A stretch of DNA of 64,000 nucleotides from Myxococcus hansupus (GCF_000280925.3 NZ_CP012109.1:7956501-8020500); one strand, 5' to 3'; shown: positions 1-9,736, counted from the first letter of the stretch. Notes: a model not told the origin generated them from the sequence alone. Made by a program: numbers and translations.

Positions 1-2021
1 GGGTTGTGCACGGTCAGCACGACGCTGTCGCGCAGGCCACGCGTGCGCACGCACACGACACCGCCATCCGGGCTGTAGCTGAGCGCGTTGTTGACCAGGT
101 TGGTGATGACCTGCGCCAGCCGGTCCGGGTCCCACGCGCCATATCCATCGCCCCGGCACTCGAACTCCAGCGTCCGTTCGGGCCGGGCGAGCCGGACCTC
201 CTCCACCACGTGCCGCGTCAGCACGTGCAGGTCCACCCACTGGGACTCCATGGGGATGCCACCGCCCAGGCGGGCCTGGGTGAAGTCGAGCAAATCCCTG
301 AGCATGCGCGTGGCGCGCCCCGCGCTGGAGAGGATGCGGCCCAGCGCCTTGCGCTGCCGGTCATCCTGACCGTCCCGCCGGAGCAGCGCGGTGGCGGCCA
401 TGCTGATGGCGGAGAGGGGATTGCGCAGGTCATGGCTGACGATGCCGATGAGGAGCTGCTCGAACTCCGCCCGCCGCTTCGCCTCCTGCTCGGTGGCCCG
501 CTGCTCGGAGATGTCCTGCATGGCGCCCACCATGCGCACCGCGCGGCCGTCGGCATCGCGCACCACCTGCCCCCGGTCGGCGATGACGGCCCAGCTCCCG
601 TCTCCCCGCAGGAAGCGGTACTCGTCCGTCCAATGCGCCGCACCCTGGTCGATGACCATCTGGATGTCTTGCGCCACCCGTTCCCGGTCCTCCGGATGGA
701 TGCGGGCGCTCCACCCGTCGACGTTGAGCGCCGCCTCCTCGACGGTCAACCGGAACTGGACGGCGGCCAGCTCACTCCATTCGATGTCCCCCGTGTCCAG
801 GTTCCAGTCGTAGATGACGTCGCTCGTCGCCAACGTGGCCAGCCGGTAACGCATCTCCGACTGGCGCAGCACTTCTTCCGCGCGGCGCCGCTCGGAGATG
901 TCCAATGACACACCCGCCACGCTCACCACGTTGCCGTCCGGGCCGATGACGGGAGACACGCCCGTCATGAACCAGGACCCGCTCATCTCCACTTCCAGGA
1001 TGAAGGACTCGCCCTCCTGGGCACGCATCGTGGCGGCCAGCAGGTCCGGACGGTCCCGGTATACGTCGTAGGCGGAGCGCCCCACGTACGCGCCTCGCTC
1101 CAGCCCCAGCGCGCTCAGCCGCTCGCCCTCGAAGAGGGTGATGACGCCCTGCGCGTCCGTGGCCCAGAGGACGACGGGCAACTGCGTGACGATGCGGCGC
1201 AGATGCTCGCGGGCTTCATCCCGCTCGCGCTCCAGCCGCTTCGCCTCCGTGGAGTCCGTGGAGAAGCCACACACGCCCATGACCCGGCCCTGCGCATCCG
1301 GCAGGGGGAACTTGAGCGTCTGGAACACGTGCACGCCGTCGTGCAGTGACACGTGTTCGTCGGTGGTGAACTGCTTGCCGGTGACCAGGACCTGCCTGTC
1401 ATTGCCGGAGAAGATTTCGGCCACCTCCGCGCTGAACAGCTCGTGGTCCGTGCGGCCCACCACGTCGCGCCGGAGCAGGCCGGACGCCTTTTCGAAGCCG
1501 TGGTTCACGTACAGATACCGGCCCGCCGTGTCCTTCGCGTAGACCACCGTCGGCGCATGGTCGAGCAGCCCATGCAGCCAGGCGCCCGGCGCGCGCTCGT
1601 CCTCCAGGGAGGACTGCCCCACCGCCTCCTCGAGCCCGATGTCCAACACCTGGTTCAAGGCGCGCAGCTCCGCCAGTCCAGGGGTCCATCCCTCCGCCTC
1701 CAGCGTGTCGAAGATGGCGCTTCGCAGCGCCCCGTATTCGAGCACCAGCGCGCGCATGCTGAAGCCCGCCAGATAGCGCTCCCGCCCATGCTCCCGGCCC
1801 AGGGCGCGGGCATGCGCCAGCCGGGTCTCCGCGGATTCGGTCCGCAACACCGCGCCCAGCTCGGCCACCAGCTTCCGCATCCCCACCGGGTGCTCTCGCT
1901 CTGGAGGCACCAGCGCCCCGAGCACGGAGCCCACGCCCACCCGCCAGCGCAGGGCAATCTCCTCCCGAAGGGCCTCGAGCAGGTCCGGGAGCGTGCGCGG
2001 TGGCGGACTGCGTGGACTCAT
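1..2021 (-). CDS. Multi-PAS sensor histidine kinase (C-terminus cut by window edge)
   Basis: The open frame starts at an ATG at 2021 and runs off the left edge, giving 673 residues. Residues about 10-135 form a helical sensor-like region resembling RsbR/RsbT-antagonist N-termini. Three PAS repeats follow (about 150-265, 275-385, 395-510); the second and third end in the typical DISE(R/Q) junction. The H-box HDLRNPLSA places the phospho-accepting His near residue 530, and the start of the HATPase domain is visible as NLVNNALSYS near residue 640; the G boxes lie outside. No membrane segment is seen, so it is probably a cytoplasmic sensor kinase that autophosphorylates and passes phosphate to an unknown regulator. 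It is transcribed away from the nuclease operon. Signal and partner cannot be inferred. Confidence 0.9.
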   Translation of the reverse strand, partial: MSPRSPPPRTLPDLLEALREEIALRWRVGVGSVLGALVPPEREHPVGMRKLVAELGAVLRTESAETRLAHARALGREHGRERYLAGFSMRALVLEYGALRSAIFDTLEAEGWTPGLAELRALNQVLDIGLEEAVGQSSLEDERAPGAWLHGLLDHAPTVVYAKDTAGRYLYVNHGFEKASGLLRRDVVGRTDHELFSAEVAEIFSGNDRQVLVTGKQFTTDEHVSLHDGVHVFQTLKFPLPDAQGRVMGVCGFSTDSTEAKRLERERDEAREHLRRIVTQLPVVLWATDAQGVITLFEGERLSALGLERGAYVGRSAYDVYRDRPDLLAATMRAQEGESFILEVEMSGSWFMTGVSPVIGPDGNVVSVAGVSLDISERRRAEEVLRQSEMRYRLATLATSDVIYDWNLDTGDIEWSELAAVQFRLTVEEAALNVDGWSARIHPEDRERVAQDIQMVIDQGAAHWTDEYRFLRGDGSWAVIADRGQVVRDADGRAVRMVGAMQDISEQRATEQEAKRRAEFEQLLIGIVSHDLRNPLSAISMAATALLRRDGQDDRQRKALGRILSSAGRATRMLRDLLDFTQARLGGGIPMESQWVDLHVLTRHVVEEVRLARPERTLEFECRGDGYGAWDPDRLAQVITNLVNNALSYSPDGGVVCVRTRGLRDSVVLTVHN

Positions 2022-2232
2022 GCGAGCGCCTTCGTGGTCGGAGACTGCGCGGGCCTGTCCATCACCAGCCCCCCGGCCAGGTACGCCCGCCTCTTCAGGC
2101 GAAGCGGGATGAGCGTGGATGTTACCACTGGGATACACCCCAGGACTGGACCGGGCTGCCCGTCTACAACCTTGGCTCGGGTGTTGCCTCGCGGAAGGGC
2201 CTGCCGCGCCAACGCCTCGTTCGTCAGGCGAC

Positions 2233-2736
2233 TCATCGCTGGCAGGGCACTGGCGCGCACGCGCCCCAGATGCCCCGCCCCTCCAGGCGGGCCCGTGCCT
2301 CCAGGGATTCGAACTCGGCGCGCCGAGAACGTCCCGCGGGAGGCACATGGAGGACGCAGGCATGCCCCCGCTCCACCAACAGCGTGTTCACCTCCCGCCC
2401 GTCCACGGACACGTATGCGAGCAGCCGGCCGAAGCGGTCCTCACACGCCTCGCCGTATGCGAGCGTCACCCGCCTGCCCTCGACGAGTCCCCGGTTGAAG
2501 GCATACGCCTCCGGGCCAAAGCAGTCGCCTCCCGCCCCCGTGCGCTCCGGGGTGTCCGCCAGCAGATACCGGACGCGCTCACCGCCCTCCAAGATGACGG
2601 TGTCCCCGTCCAGCACCTCCACCACCCGCGCCGAGGTGGGCCCGCACGACGCCCCCGCATCGCCCCCACAAGCACCGAGCAGGCCCGCCAGCGCGGCGCA
2701 CGCCATCCAGCTTCTCGCCTTCCTCAGAGCGCGCAT
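2233..2736 (-). CDS. Secreted thermonuclease-like lipoprotein (SNase family)
   Basis: A 167-residue protein. The N-terminus has basic residues, a hydrophobic stretch and a lipobox ending LLGAC, so it is probably exported and lipidated. The staphylococcal nuclease fold signature is clear: DGDTVIL, then RYLLADTPER (metal and catalytic positions) and DRFGRLLAYV (the second catalytic Arg). Family members cleave DNA and RNA with Ca2+. The ATG at 2736 follows a GGGAGGGGAG ribosome site and lies inside the end of the preceding lamin-tail gene (13-bp overlap), so translation is probably coupled. Longer upstream in-frame starts lie within that gene and are not used. It is the last gene of a three-gene leftward unit. 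Confidence 0.85.
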   Translation of the reverse strand: MRALRKARSWMACAALAGLLGACGGDAGASCGPTSARVVEVLDGDTVILEGGERVRYLLADTPERTGAGGDCFGPEAYAFNRGLVEGRRVTLAYGEACEDRFGRLLAYVSVDGREVNTLLVERGHACVLHVPPAGRSRRAEFESLEARARLEGRGIWGACAPVPCQR

Positions 2737-4556
2737 GGGCGGTTCTCCCCTCCCGGCGTGCCCCGGTCGCCGCGGCCGTACCGCGCCGACGGTGGCGTGG
2801 GACAGAAACTCCCGGGCCAGTCGTTCCGCTGTGGGTCGCTGCGGCTGGGGTCGAGCTGCGACGACACACCCGGCACCGCCGCGCTGGTCCACGTCACGAC
2901 GTCGAGGACGCGCTCGGCCACCGAGAGTTGGAGCTTCCGGTCGCCGGCGGTGTTGGCGAGGTTGAAGGAGAAGGTGCTCAGCACCGCGGGAAGACCGCCG
3001 TTGCGGCTCGAATCCTCGCTGCGCGCCAGCACGGCCCGGCCTCCCGCCCGCACGGCCAGACACAGCGCCGAGTCGAACGTGGACTGGCTCCCGCTCTCGT
3101 TGGAGAGCGAAACGCCATTGAGGTCCACGTCGCGCAGCGCGAGCACCTCGACCCATTCCCCCGTGGCGTCGGCCACGGCGCTGGGGTCCGCCATGAACTC
3201 GGTGAGGACGACCGAGCCCACCGTGGGCGTCCTCCGCGCACGGGCCCGGCCCGTGGTCCGGTCGATACACTCCGGAACGCCCGTCCCCGCGTCCGCGCCA
3301 GCATCCGGCGTGCCCGCGTCACCCGCCCCCGCGTCCAGCCCGTCCTCGCCGCAGACGCGGTTCGCCCGGCCCGGTGTTCCCAGGTTGCCGCGCGTGCCGT
3401 AGGGCGCGACGGCCGGACACCACGCCGACAGCGCGTCGTTGCGAACGGCGTCCGCGAGCGGCGCGGACACCTGCGTGGCCACGCCATCCACGGCGGGGCC
3501 GTAGTCGACCGAGTCCACCACCTCCGTCCCCACGCGCACCTGGAGCCGTCCACCCGCGTTGCGCAGGTCCATGCCAAAGGTCGCCACGGGCGGTGGCAGT
3601 CCACCGTTGAGCGCCGCGTCGGAGCGACGGGCCACCACCGCGTACTCACCCGCGGCCAGCGACAGGCACCCTGGTCCCGACAAGGCCGCTGCGCCCGCCT
3701 CCGCCACCAGTGTCACCCCGTTGAGGTCCACGGGCGCCGTGGCCAGCAACTCCACCCATTCCCCCACCGTGTCGTCGCCCTTGGGGTTGGCCATCACCTC
3801 AGTGATGACCAGCTCACCGGGCCGAGGACGCACCACCGGCCTCGTTCCACCCTCACCACCGGCCATGCATGAATCCTCGCTCCCCGCATCCAGGGAGACC
3901 CCTCCATCCCCCACCGGGCCACACGGTGCGTTCGCGGCACCGGGACTGCCTCGGAATGGCCCTGTTTCCCCCGCGTCTGGCGTGTCGCACCAACGCGCCA
4001 GATCATCATTGCCCGCCACGTCCGGCACCCACCGGCCGTCGTAGATTCGGGACACACCGCTCTTCGCGGGCGCGGAGAGCTGGACCTCATCCAGCAAGCG
4101 CTCACCGCACCGCACGCCCAACCGGCCCGCCGAATTCCCCAGGGCCCCCAGGCCGTCGCCATACGCGTGGTCCACGTGCGCGGGCACCGGTCCCTCCCGC
4201 ACATCGCCCAGCACCACGTAACCGTTGGGCTCCACCGTCAGGGACTCGGTGAACAGATAGGCGCGCTCCTGCGAACCGTCCGAGCGGGACGCGTAGAGCG
4301 TCAGCCCGTGCAGGTCCACCGCGAGGCGCGTGGGGTTGTGCAGCTCCACGTACTCCTGGCCCGTGTCCGTCCCCACCGGGTCGTTGAGGAACTCGGTGAT
4401 GACCAGGTCACCCGGTAACAGTCCCGAGCACGCCACGTCCGCTCCGTCCTCCAGCGAGGTGCCTCCACAGGCCCACGCGCCCGCCAGCCCCAACACCAAC
4501 GCCCAAGACGCCCATTTGCTCCACCCCACCATGTCGACCTGCCCCCTCGCGTTCAT
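2724..4556 (-). CDS. Three-repeat lamin-tail-domain (LTD) exported protein
   Basis: A 610-residue protein with a hydrophobic N-terminus ending AGAWAC, a plausible but imperfect lipobox. Three lamin-tail repeats are recognisable from their opening strands: LVITEFLNDP with EYVELHN, LVITEVMANP with EWVELLAT, and VVLTEFMADP with EWVEVLAL. Acidic, Ala/Gly/Asp-rich linkers with DAGAGDAGTPDAG-type repeats join them. Bacterial LTDs are Ig-like beta domains common in secreted proteins, sometimes next to nucleases; a nucleic-acid or surface-binding role is inference. The ATG at 4556 sits 6 bp after the stop of the HhH/barrel gene, with GAAGG just upstream; an in-frame ATG at 4532 is an alternative. It overlaps the nuclease gene by 13 bp. 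Confidence 0.75.
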   Translation of the reverse strand: MNARGQVDMVGWSKWASWALVLGLAGAWACGGTSLEDGADVACSGLLPGDLVITEFLNDPVGTDTGQEYVELHNPTRLAVDLHGLTLYASRSDGSQERAYLFTESLTVEPNGYVVLGDVREGPVPAHVDHAYGDGLGALGNSAGRLGVRCGERLLDEVQLSAPAKSGVSRIYDGRWVPDVAGNDDLARWCDTPDAGETGPFRGSPGAANAPCGPVGDGGVSLDAGSEDSCMAGGEGGTRPVVRPRPGELVITEVMANPKGDDTVGEWVELLATAPVDLNGVTLVAEAGAAALSGPGCLSLAAGEYAVVARRSDAALNGGLPPPVATFGMDLRNAGGRLQVRVGTEVVDSVDYGPAVDGVATQVSAPLADAVRNDALSAWCPAVAPYGTRGNLGTPGRANRVCGEDGLDAGAGDAGTPDAGADAGTGVPECIDRTTGRARARRTPTVGSVVLTEFMADPSAVADATGEWVEVLALRDVDLNGVSLSNESGSQSTFDSALCLAVRAGGRAVLARSEDSSRNGGLPAVLSTFSFNLANTAGDRKLQLSVAERVLDVVTWTSAAVPGVSSQLDPSRSDPQRNDWPGSFCPTPPSARYGRGDRGTPGGENRPCAL

Positions 4557-4561
4557 CGCCT

Positions 4562-6688
4562 TCAAAAGCGTGTCTCCCACTCCAGTTGGAAGAGGTGGCG
4601 CGGCGGGTCCGGAGGAACGCGCGCCACGCTGGCATCCTTGAGGTCCTTCACCCACGCGTACCGGGCGCGCGCCGACATGACGCGCGACACCGCCCAGGTC
4701 GCATCGAGCGCGGCCCGCAGCTCCTGCCGGAGGCGGCTGCGCTCGGAGAGGTCCTCGTCCTTCCACACCACGCGCCCGTGCAGCCTCAGCGCGGACACAG
4801 GCTGAAAGCGCACGTCGAACACGGCCAGCGCGTCGTGTCGGAACGCTCGCGCCTCGGGCGTCCGCACGCGCGCGTGTCCGTACTGGAGCGCGACCGACAA
4901 GCCCTCCACGACGTCCGAGCGCACGCGAGCGATGACGCCCTGCCGCGCGCTGGCGCACAGACTCGCCACGTCCGGCTCCAGCGCGGTCTCCTCCGTGCAC
5001 GCGCCCGTCCCACCCACGCCGCTGTCACGCAGCTCCACTTGGAGCGAGGGCTGGAAGCGAGGCCACGCGAGCAGGTCTCCGCGCGCGGAGGCTCGCGCAT
5101 GGAGCGTGCCCGCGCTCCCCGGCACCGCCCCATCCGCGGGCAGCATCCACGCATCCACCTGCCCCCGCAGCCGCCACGCGCCCTCCTCCCGCTGGAGAAA
5201 GCGCACCCGGGCGCCCAGCTCGTTGCGCACGCGCAGCCCCTCCAGGGCATCCGGCCCCGAAGGCGCGCCGCTGTAGGGATTGGCGAAGCCCCGCCCGTAG
5301 TAACGGAGTGACAGCTCCAGCTCGCGGGCCTCCCCGGAGAGCACGGTGCGCTGCAACACGCCCAGGCCGCCACCGCCACCGGGCGCGGCGTCGAAGCTCC
5401 GGGTGCCCTCGACGAAGAGGTCCAGCGCGCCCCGTCCCCACGCGGCGTCGAGCCCCAGCGCACCGAAGGCGCCGCCCGCCGGATAGCGAGCGTTGGGTTG
5501 GAAATCGAGGGGGGCGCCGTCCTGCCCCCACACGGGCCTGGCCGCCCAGCCCGTCACGCCCACGTGGCTCCGCGACGACGATGACAGCGTCGCGTTGCCC
5601 CCGCCCGCCCACTCATGAAAGGCACCGGGAAGTGTCCGCGCCGAAAGCTTCTCCTCGCGCCGGCCGGGCAGCGATACCCAGACGTCTGGCGCCTTGCACC
5701 CGCCCCGCGCGCCCGGTGACGGGCACAGCGAGCGGTCCAGCACGGCATGCCGAGGCAACGCCCGGGACTGGTACGACGCGAAGCCCGTGAGTGAGAGCGT
5801 CGCGTCGTGCCCCACCGGACCTCGCACCGTGCCCGCCACGCCCCGGAAGCTCTCGTCCCAGCGAAAGTCCGGCGTGACGTCGGACAGGCGCGCTTCGGGC
5901 TCGCAGCCGTCACCGCTGACGAGGCACTCTCGCTCCAACCCCGAGGGCGGCCGCACGCCATCATCGGGAAGGAAGCCGTCTGGAGAAGGCAGCGCCGTGG
6001 TGTCCAACGTGAGCCGCTGCCCGAAGCCCAGCCGATACGCGCCCGCCAGCACCGTGGCGCGCTCACCCGTCCACTGCACATACACCTTGGGGAGCTGCAC
6101 CTTCGTCCCGGGCGCCTCCACCACGAAGGCCCGCCGCCGCGCGTCCCGCCGCAAGGGTCCCAGGCTCCGCCGCGCGAGCGTGGCCAGCAGCCCCACGCGA
6201 AGGTTCGCCACGCCTCCCGCGCGCACCTGCAGGGCCAGGGGCGGTGGCAGTCCATCCGAGGCCGAGAACGCCATCATCCACCGCGCGTCGCCCGACAACC
6301 CGCCGGACCTCCGCGTGTCGAGAAACGGCGCGAGCCGCCGTGACGCGGTGCCCGTCAGCCGTCCCCCCACCGCGCTGCCTTCGCCCCGCGTCCGCAGCAC
6401 CGCGTCCACGTCCGAGTAGGTCAGCCCCGGCAGCGCATACAGCGTGGCGCGCGTCGCCAGTCCCGGGTCCACGCCCGTGCGCCGCAGGGCGAGCAGCGCG
6501 GAGAGCGTCTCGGCGGAGATGGCTCCCTCCTCCACCAACGCGAGCAGGTCCTGCGCGCCCGCCGCCTCGGGCTCCACTTCATACGGCGCGGCGTGCACGG
6601 GCGACGCCCACGCCAGCCACCACCCCAACCACCATCCCACTCCGAGCACCTGACGCACGCCGTGCGCCCAGTGCACATCCGAGACCAC
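4562..6688 (-). CDS. HhH-domain outer-membrane beta-barrel protein
   Basis: A 708-residue protein read from a GTG at 6688, with a Trp-rich hydrophobic signal segment ending near PVHAAPYE. Residues about 45-135 contain a helix-hairpin-helix unit like that of ComEA-type DNA-binding proteins (LYALPGLTYSDVDAVLRTR). The remainder is rich in alternating aromatic and polar strands and ends in an aromatic residue (WETRF), as expected for an outer-membrane beta-barrel. It lies directly upstream of the LTD and nuclease genes in the same operon. A role in binding or taking up extracellular DNA is an attractive inference but is not shown. Internal GTG codons at residues 5 and 11 are alternative starts. 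Confidence 0.65.
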   Translation of the reverse strand: MVSDVHWAHGVRQVLGVGWWLGWWLAWASPVHAAPYEVEPEAAGAQDLLALVEEGAISAETLSALLALRRTGVDPGLATRATLYALPGLTYSDVDAVLRTRGEGSAVGGRLTGTASRRLAPFLDTRRSGGLSGDARWMMAFSASDGLPPPLALQVRAGGVANLRVGLLATLARRSLGPLRRDARRRAFVVEAPGTKVQLPKVYVQWTGERATVLAGAYRLGFGQRLTLDTTALPSPDGFLPDDGVRPPSGLERECLVSGDGCEPEARLSDVTPDFRWDESFRGVAGTVRGPVGHDATLSLTGFASYQSRALPRHAVLDRSLCPSPGARGGCKAPDVWVSLPGRREEKLSARTLPGAFHEWAGGGNATLSSSSRSHVGVTGWAARPVWGQDGAPLDFQPNARYPAGGAFGALGLDAAWGRGALDLFVEGTRSFDAAPGGGGGLGVLQRTVLSGEARELELSLRYYGRGFANPYSGAPSGPDALEGLRVRNELGARVRFLQREEGAWRLRGQVDAWMLPADGAVPGSAGTLHARASARGDLLAWPRFQPSLQVELRDSGVGGTGACTEETALEPDVASLCASARQGVIARVRSDVVEGLSVALQYGHARVRTPEARAFRHDALAVFDVRFQPVSALRLHGRVVWKDEDLSERSRLRQELRAALDATWAVSRVMSARARYAWVKDLKDASVARVPPDPPRHLFQLEWETRF

Positions 6689-6771
6689 GATTCCCTACAA
6701 GGGCGCCCTTTTCCTTCACCGTCCGCGACGCGGGCCGGCCGTCCAGGGCCTGGACGCGGGCGGTGCGCGGC

Positions 6772-6963
6772 TCAGGCGCGGCCCAACCTCGGGTCCACCT
6801 CGAGCAAATCCCACGCGAGGAAGTACGCGGCCTCCGCACGGCTCTGCGCGGCTTCGTAGCGCAGGCGCGACTCCTCACTGCCATCCAAGGCCGCTCGCGC
6901 TTCGCGCAGGTCGGACTCGATGGTGAGCAGCAGGACCGCCAGATGCGGATGTTCCAGCTCCAT
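6772..6963 (-). CDS. Small hypothetical helical protein
   Basis: A 63-residue protein of unrecognised family. The chosen ATG at 6963 is preceded by GGAG at a normal distance; in-frame upstream codons lack a better site. The sequence is predicted mostly helical, acidic and Ala/Glu/Arg-rich (for example RLRYEAAQSRAEAAYFLAWD), with no signal peptide or membrane segment. It sits upstream of the HhH/barrel gene on the same strand, about 83 bp away, and is divergent from the esterase. Function unknown. Confidence 0.55.
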   Translation of the reverse strand: MELEHPHLAVLLLTIESDLREARAALDGSEESRLRYEAAQSRAEAAYFLAWDLLEVDPRLGRA

Positions 6964-7049
6964 GAGGGGACTCCAGAATAACCTGCTTTTCATGCCGAGT
7001 GGGAGTCCCGCGCGGCAATCGTCCGGCGTGTGCACGCGCGGGGCCAGCT

Positions 7050-7841
7050 ATGCTGCCCCTCGGTTCCATGGGCCACGTCCACATCGTCCGAGACTTCCCC
7101 TCCCCCCAGGAGGGCTTCGCGCGCACCGTGCGCGTCTACACCCCTCATGCATACGATGCGCGGCCGGACCACCGGTTCCCGGTGCTCTACATGCACGACG
7201 GGCAGAACGTCTTCGCCCACCCCGAATCCGCGCTCTTCGACACGTGGTGCGCCAACGTCGCGCTGGAGCACGGCGTGGACGAAGGGCGCCTGGAGCCGTG
7301 GATCATCGTCGCGGTGGACTCGGGCGCGGGCCGGGTGCACGACTATTCGCCCTGGGGCGAGCCCCGCATGCGGATGCAGGCGCGCGGCGCGGCCTACGGC
7401 CAGTTCCTGGTGGAGCACCTCAAGCCGCTGGTGGACCGCACGTACCGCACCCGTCCGGGTTCCGAGTGGACGGGGGCCATGGGCTCGTCGCTGGGCGGGC
7501 TGATTTCGCTCTACCTCGGCTGCCGCTATCCGGACGTGTTCGGCCGCATCGGCGCGCTGTCGCCCACCGTGACGTGGGGCGCCAGCCAGCTCTTCGACGC
7601 GTGGGCCGCCCACAGCCGCCGTTGGACGCGCATCTACCTGGACGCGGGCGCGCACGAGTACACGGACGCCAGCGGCGTGCCCGTCTACTACGGCGAATCC
7701 ACGCGCGCCTTCTACGAGCACCTCCAGCGGCTGGGCTACGCGGACCACGAGCTGGCGCTGGTGCTGGACCCGCACGGCGAACACCACGAGCGGGACTGGC
7801 AGCGCAGGCTCCCCACCGCCATGCACTGGCTGCTGGGGTGA
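7050..7841 (+). CDS. Putative esterase (esterase D / enterochelin-esterase-like, alpha/beta hydrolase)
   Basis: About 263 residues. The fold signature is VLYMHDGQNVF, the nucleophile elbow GSSLGG (Ser in G-x-S-x-G), and a C-terminal HGEHHERDW carrying the likely catalytic His. This matches the putative esterase family PF00756, whose members hydrolyse S-formylglutathione, siderophore esters or other acyl esters; the substrate here is unknown. No signal peptide is evident, so it is probably cytoplasmic. The start is uncertain: ATG at 7050 or at 7068 (MGHVHIV). The DUF2378 gene follows after only 10 bp, suggesting one transcript. Confidence 0.8.
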   Translation: MLPLGSMGHVHIVRDFPSPQEGFARTVRVYTPHAYDARPDHRFPVLYMHDGQNVFAHPESALFDTWCANVALEHGVDEGRLEPWIIVAVDSGAGRVHDYSPWGEPRMRMQARGAAYGQFLVEHLKPLVDRTYRTRPGSEWTGAMGSSLGGLISLYLGCRYPDVFGRIGALSPTVTWGASQLFDAWAAHSRRWTRIYLDAGAHEYTDASGVPVYYGESTRAFYEHLQRLGYADHELALVLDPHGEHHERDWQRRLPTAMHWLLG

Positions 7842-7851
7842 GGCGCGCAGG

Positions 7852-8424
7852 ATGAAAACCCGCGCGGCGGTGCCCCTCGCGCAGCGGCTCGTCTACGTCC
7901 AGGTGGTGGAGGGCCTGCTGGAACACGGGCTGCGAGGCCGCGTCTCGCCGCGCCTCAAGCACCGGCTGCGGCAGGCGGGCATCGACTTGGATCGGCCGCT
8001 GCTGCCGGCCTACCCGGTGCCGCTGTGGATGCAGTGCCTGAACGTCATCGTCGAGGAGTCCTTCCCCGGACTGTCCCGGGAAGACGCCTTCCGCCAGCTC
8101 GCCGAGCGCCACATCGAGGGCTACGGGCGCACCCTGGTGGGCCGCGCGGTGTACGGCGTCATGCGGCTGCTCGGTCCCCGGCGCCTGGTGCAGCGGCTGC
8201 CCCAGACGCTGCGCGCCACCGACAACTACACGGAGGTGGAGCTCCTCGAGCAGGGGCCCACGACCTTCACCATGCGGATGAACTCGGTGCTGGACGCGCC
8301 CGGCTACGCGGAGTCGCTCTTCGAATCGCTGCTGCGCCTGGGCGGCGCGGAGGCGCCTCGCGTGTCACGCACCCACGTGGCGGCCGACAGCACCACGTAC
8401 CTGATCACCTGGACGGAGCGCTGA
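7852..8424 (+). CDS. DUF2378 / TIGR02265 family myxobacterial protein
   Basis: A 190-residue soluble protein. The layout (GLLEHGLRGR near the start, FPGLSREDAFRQLAERHIEGYGRTLVG in the middle, and a beta-rich C-terminal half with TTFTMRMNS) is that of the paralogous Myxococcus family TIGR02265/DUF2378. The biochemical role of this family is not established to my knowledge; it is essentially restricted to myxobacteria and is useful mainly as a lineage marker. It follows the esterase by 10 bp and converges on the ATP-grasp gene, with 10 bp between stop codons. Confidence 0.8.
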   Translation: MKTRAAVPLAQRLVYVQVVEGLLEHGLRGRVSPRLKHRLRQAGIDLDRPLLPAYPVPLWMQCLNVIVEESFPGLSREDAFRQLAERHIEGYGRTLVGRAVYGVMRLLGPRRLVQRLPQTLRATDNYTEVELLEQGPTTFTMRMNSVLDAPGYAESLFESLLRLGGAEAPRVSRTHVAADSTTYLITWTER

Positions 8425-8434
8425 GCCCCCGCCG

Positions 8435-9598
8435 CTACGTCTTGGCCTGGATGAAGCGCACCGTGTCGCGCAGCGCGTCCATGTCCGTGTGGCGGGTGAG
8501 GTACATCTCCTCGCCCAGGAGGCTGTGGTAGATGGCCGGCAGCTCGCGGTGGAGGATGAACGCGGTGCCCAGCTTCTTCTCCACGTCCGCGTGGGAGTGC
8601 GCGTAGCGGCGGGACTTGCGGCGCGCGCTGTGACAGACGTGGTAGCGCGGCGTGTAGCGAAAGTCCGCCACCGGGTCTCCCGTCACCACGCGCGCCCAGA
8701 GCCGGTACACGTCGATGTCGCACGTGTAGTTCATCATGTCGACCATGAAGCCGCCGGGCGGGCGCAGGTTGGCCTCCAGCACCATGAAGCGGCCATCCGG
8801 CAGACGGAAGAACTCCAGGTGGAACCAGCGCTCGCGCAGGCCGAACGCGGCCACCACCTGGCGCCCCAGCACGTCCAGCGCGGGGGGAATCTCCGTGTGG
8901 CTCCAGAAGGAGATGTCCCGCTGCTCCACCACCGTCTCCATGCCTCCGTCGCTGTACTCGTGACTGAGGTTGAAGACGATGACGCCATGCCGGTCCACGA
9001 TGCCGTCGTAGGTGACGATGGTGCCGCGCACGAAGGGCTGCGCCACGTACGTGGTGGGCAGCGGATGGGCCAGGGCCGCGTCCACCTCCGCGTCGCTGGC
9101 CACCTTGAAGGTGTTGGCGGCGCCCACGCCCACGTCCGGCTTGAGCACCATCGGGTAGCCCACGCGCGCGGCGAACGCCTTCACCTGGGCGGCATCACGG
9201 ACACGGATGAGGTCCGGGTGCGGCACGCCCGCGGCATGGAACACCTCCGCCATGCCGGACTTGGAGCGCAGCCGGTGGATGTCCTCGGGCTGCAGGCCCG
9301 GCACGTTGAAGTCCTGGCGCAGCCGCGCCTCCACCTCCAGCCAGGACTCGTTGAGCGAGTCGATGCGGTGGACGCGGCCGTGCCGCCAGGTGAGGTAGCC
9401 CATCGCGCGGGTGAGCGCGTCTTCATCCGTCAGGCTGGGGACGAAGAAGTATTCCCGCAGGGACTCACGCAGCTCGGGGCGGAGCGACTCGTAGGACGCG
9501 TCGCCAATGCCCAGCACGGTGACGCCCCGCTCCCGGAGCGCGGAGATGAAATGGAAGTAATGCGGAGGAAAGTGGGGGGAGATGAAGACGAAGTTCAT
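8435..9598 (-). CDS. ATP-grasp carboxylate-amine ligase
   Basis: A 387-residue protein. The N-terminus is a Rossmann-like preATP-grasp domain (FVFISPHFPPHYFHFI). The central region shows ATP-grasp features: MVLKPDVGVGAANTFKV for nucleotide binding, then FHLEFFRLPDGRFMVLEANLRPPGG, in which the E and N residues coordinate Mg-ATP. ATP-grasp ligases join a carboxylate to an amine via acyl-phosphate; the substrate cannot be read from sequence. Start at 9598 is supported by GAGGAG six bases upstream; an ATG five codons earlier lacks this. It is a single gene facing the DUF2378 gene. Confidence 0.8.
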   Translation of the reverse strand: MNFVFISPHFPPHYFHFISALRERGVTVLGIGDASYESLRPELRESLREYFFVPSLTDEDALTRAMGYLTWRHGRVHRIDSLNESWLEVEARLRQDFNVPGLQPEDIHRLRSKSGMAEVFHAAGVPHPDLIRVRDAAQVKAFAARVGYPMVLKPDVGVGAANTFKVASDAEVDAALAHPLPTTYVAQPFVRGTIVTYDGIVDRHGVIVFNLSHEYSDGGMETVVEQRDISFWSHTEIPPALDVLGRQVVAAFGLRERWFHLEFFRLPDGRFMVLEANLRPPGGFMVDMMNYTCDIDVYRLWARVVTGDPVADFRYTPRYHVCHSARRKSRRYAHSHADVEKKLGTAFILHRELPAIYHSLLGEEMYLTRHTDMDALRDTVRFIQAKT

Positions 9599-9736
9599 GG
9601 CTCCTCGGGACACGGGCGACCATATCGCGCCGCGCGCCCGCGCCCAGTTCCTGACTGAACCTCCGGGGGCGGAAAGACACTCCTGCCCGCCGGAGGTTGC
9701 CTGGAATCAGGGCTTCCCAGCGTCCAGCGGAACGCC

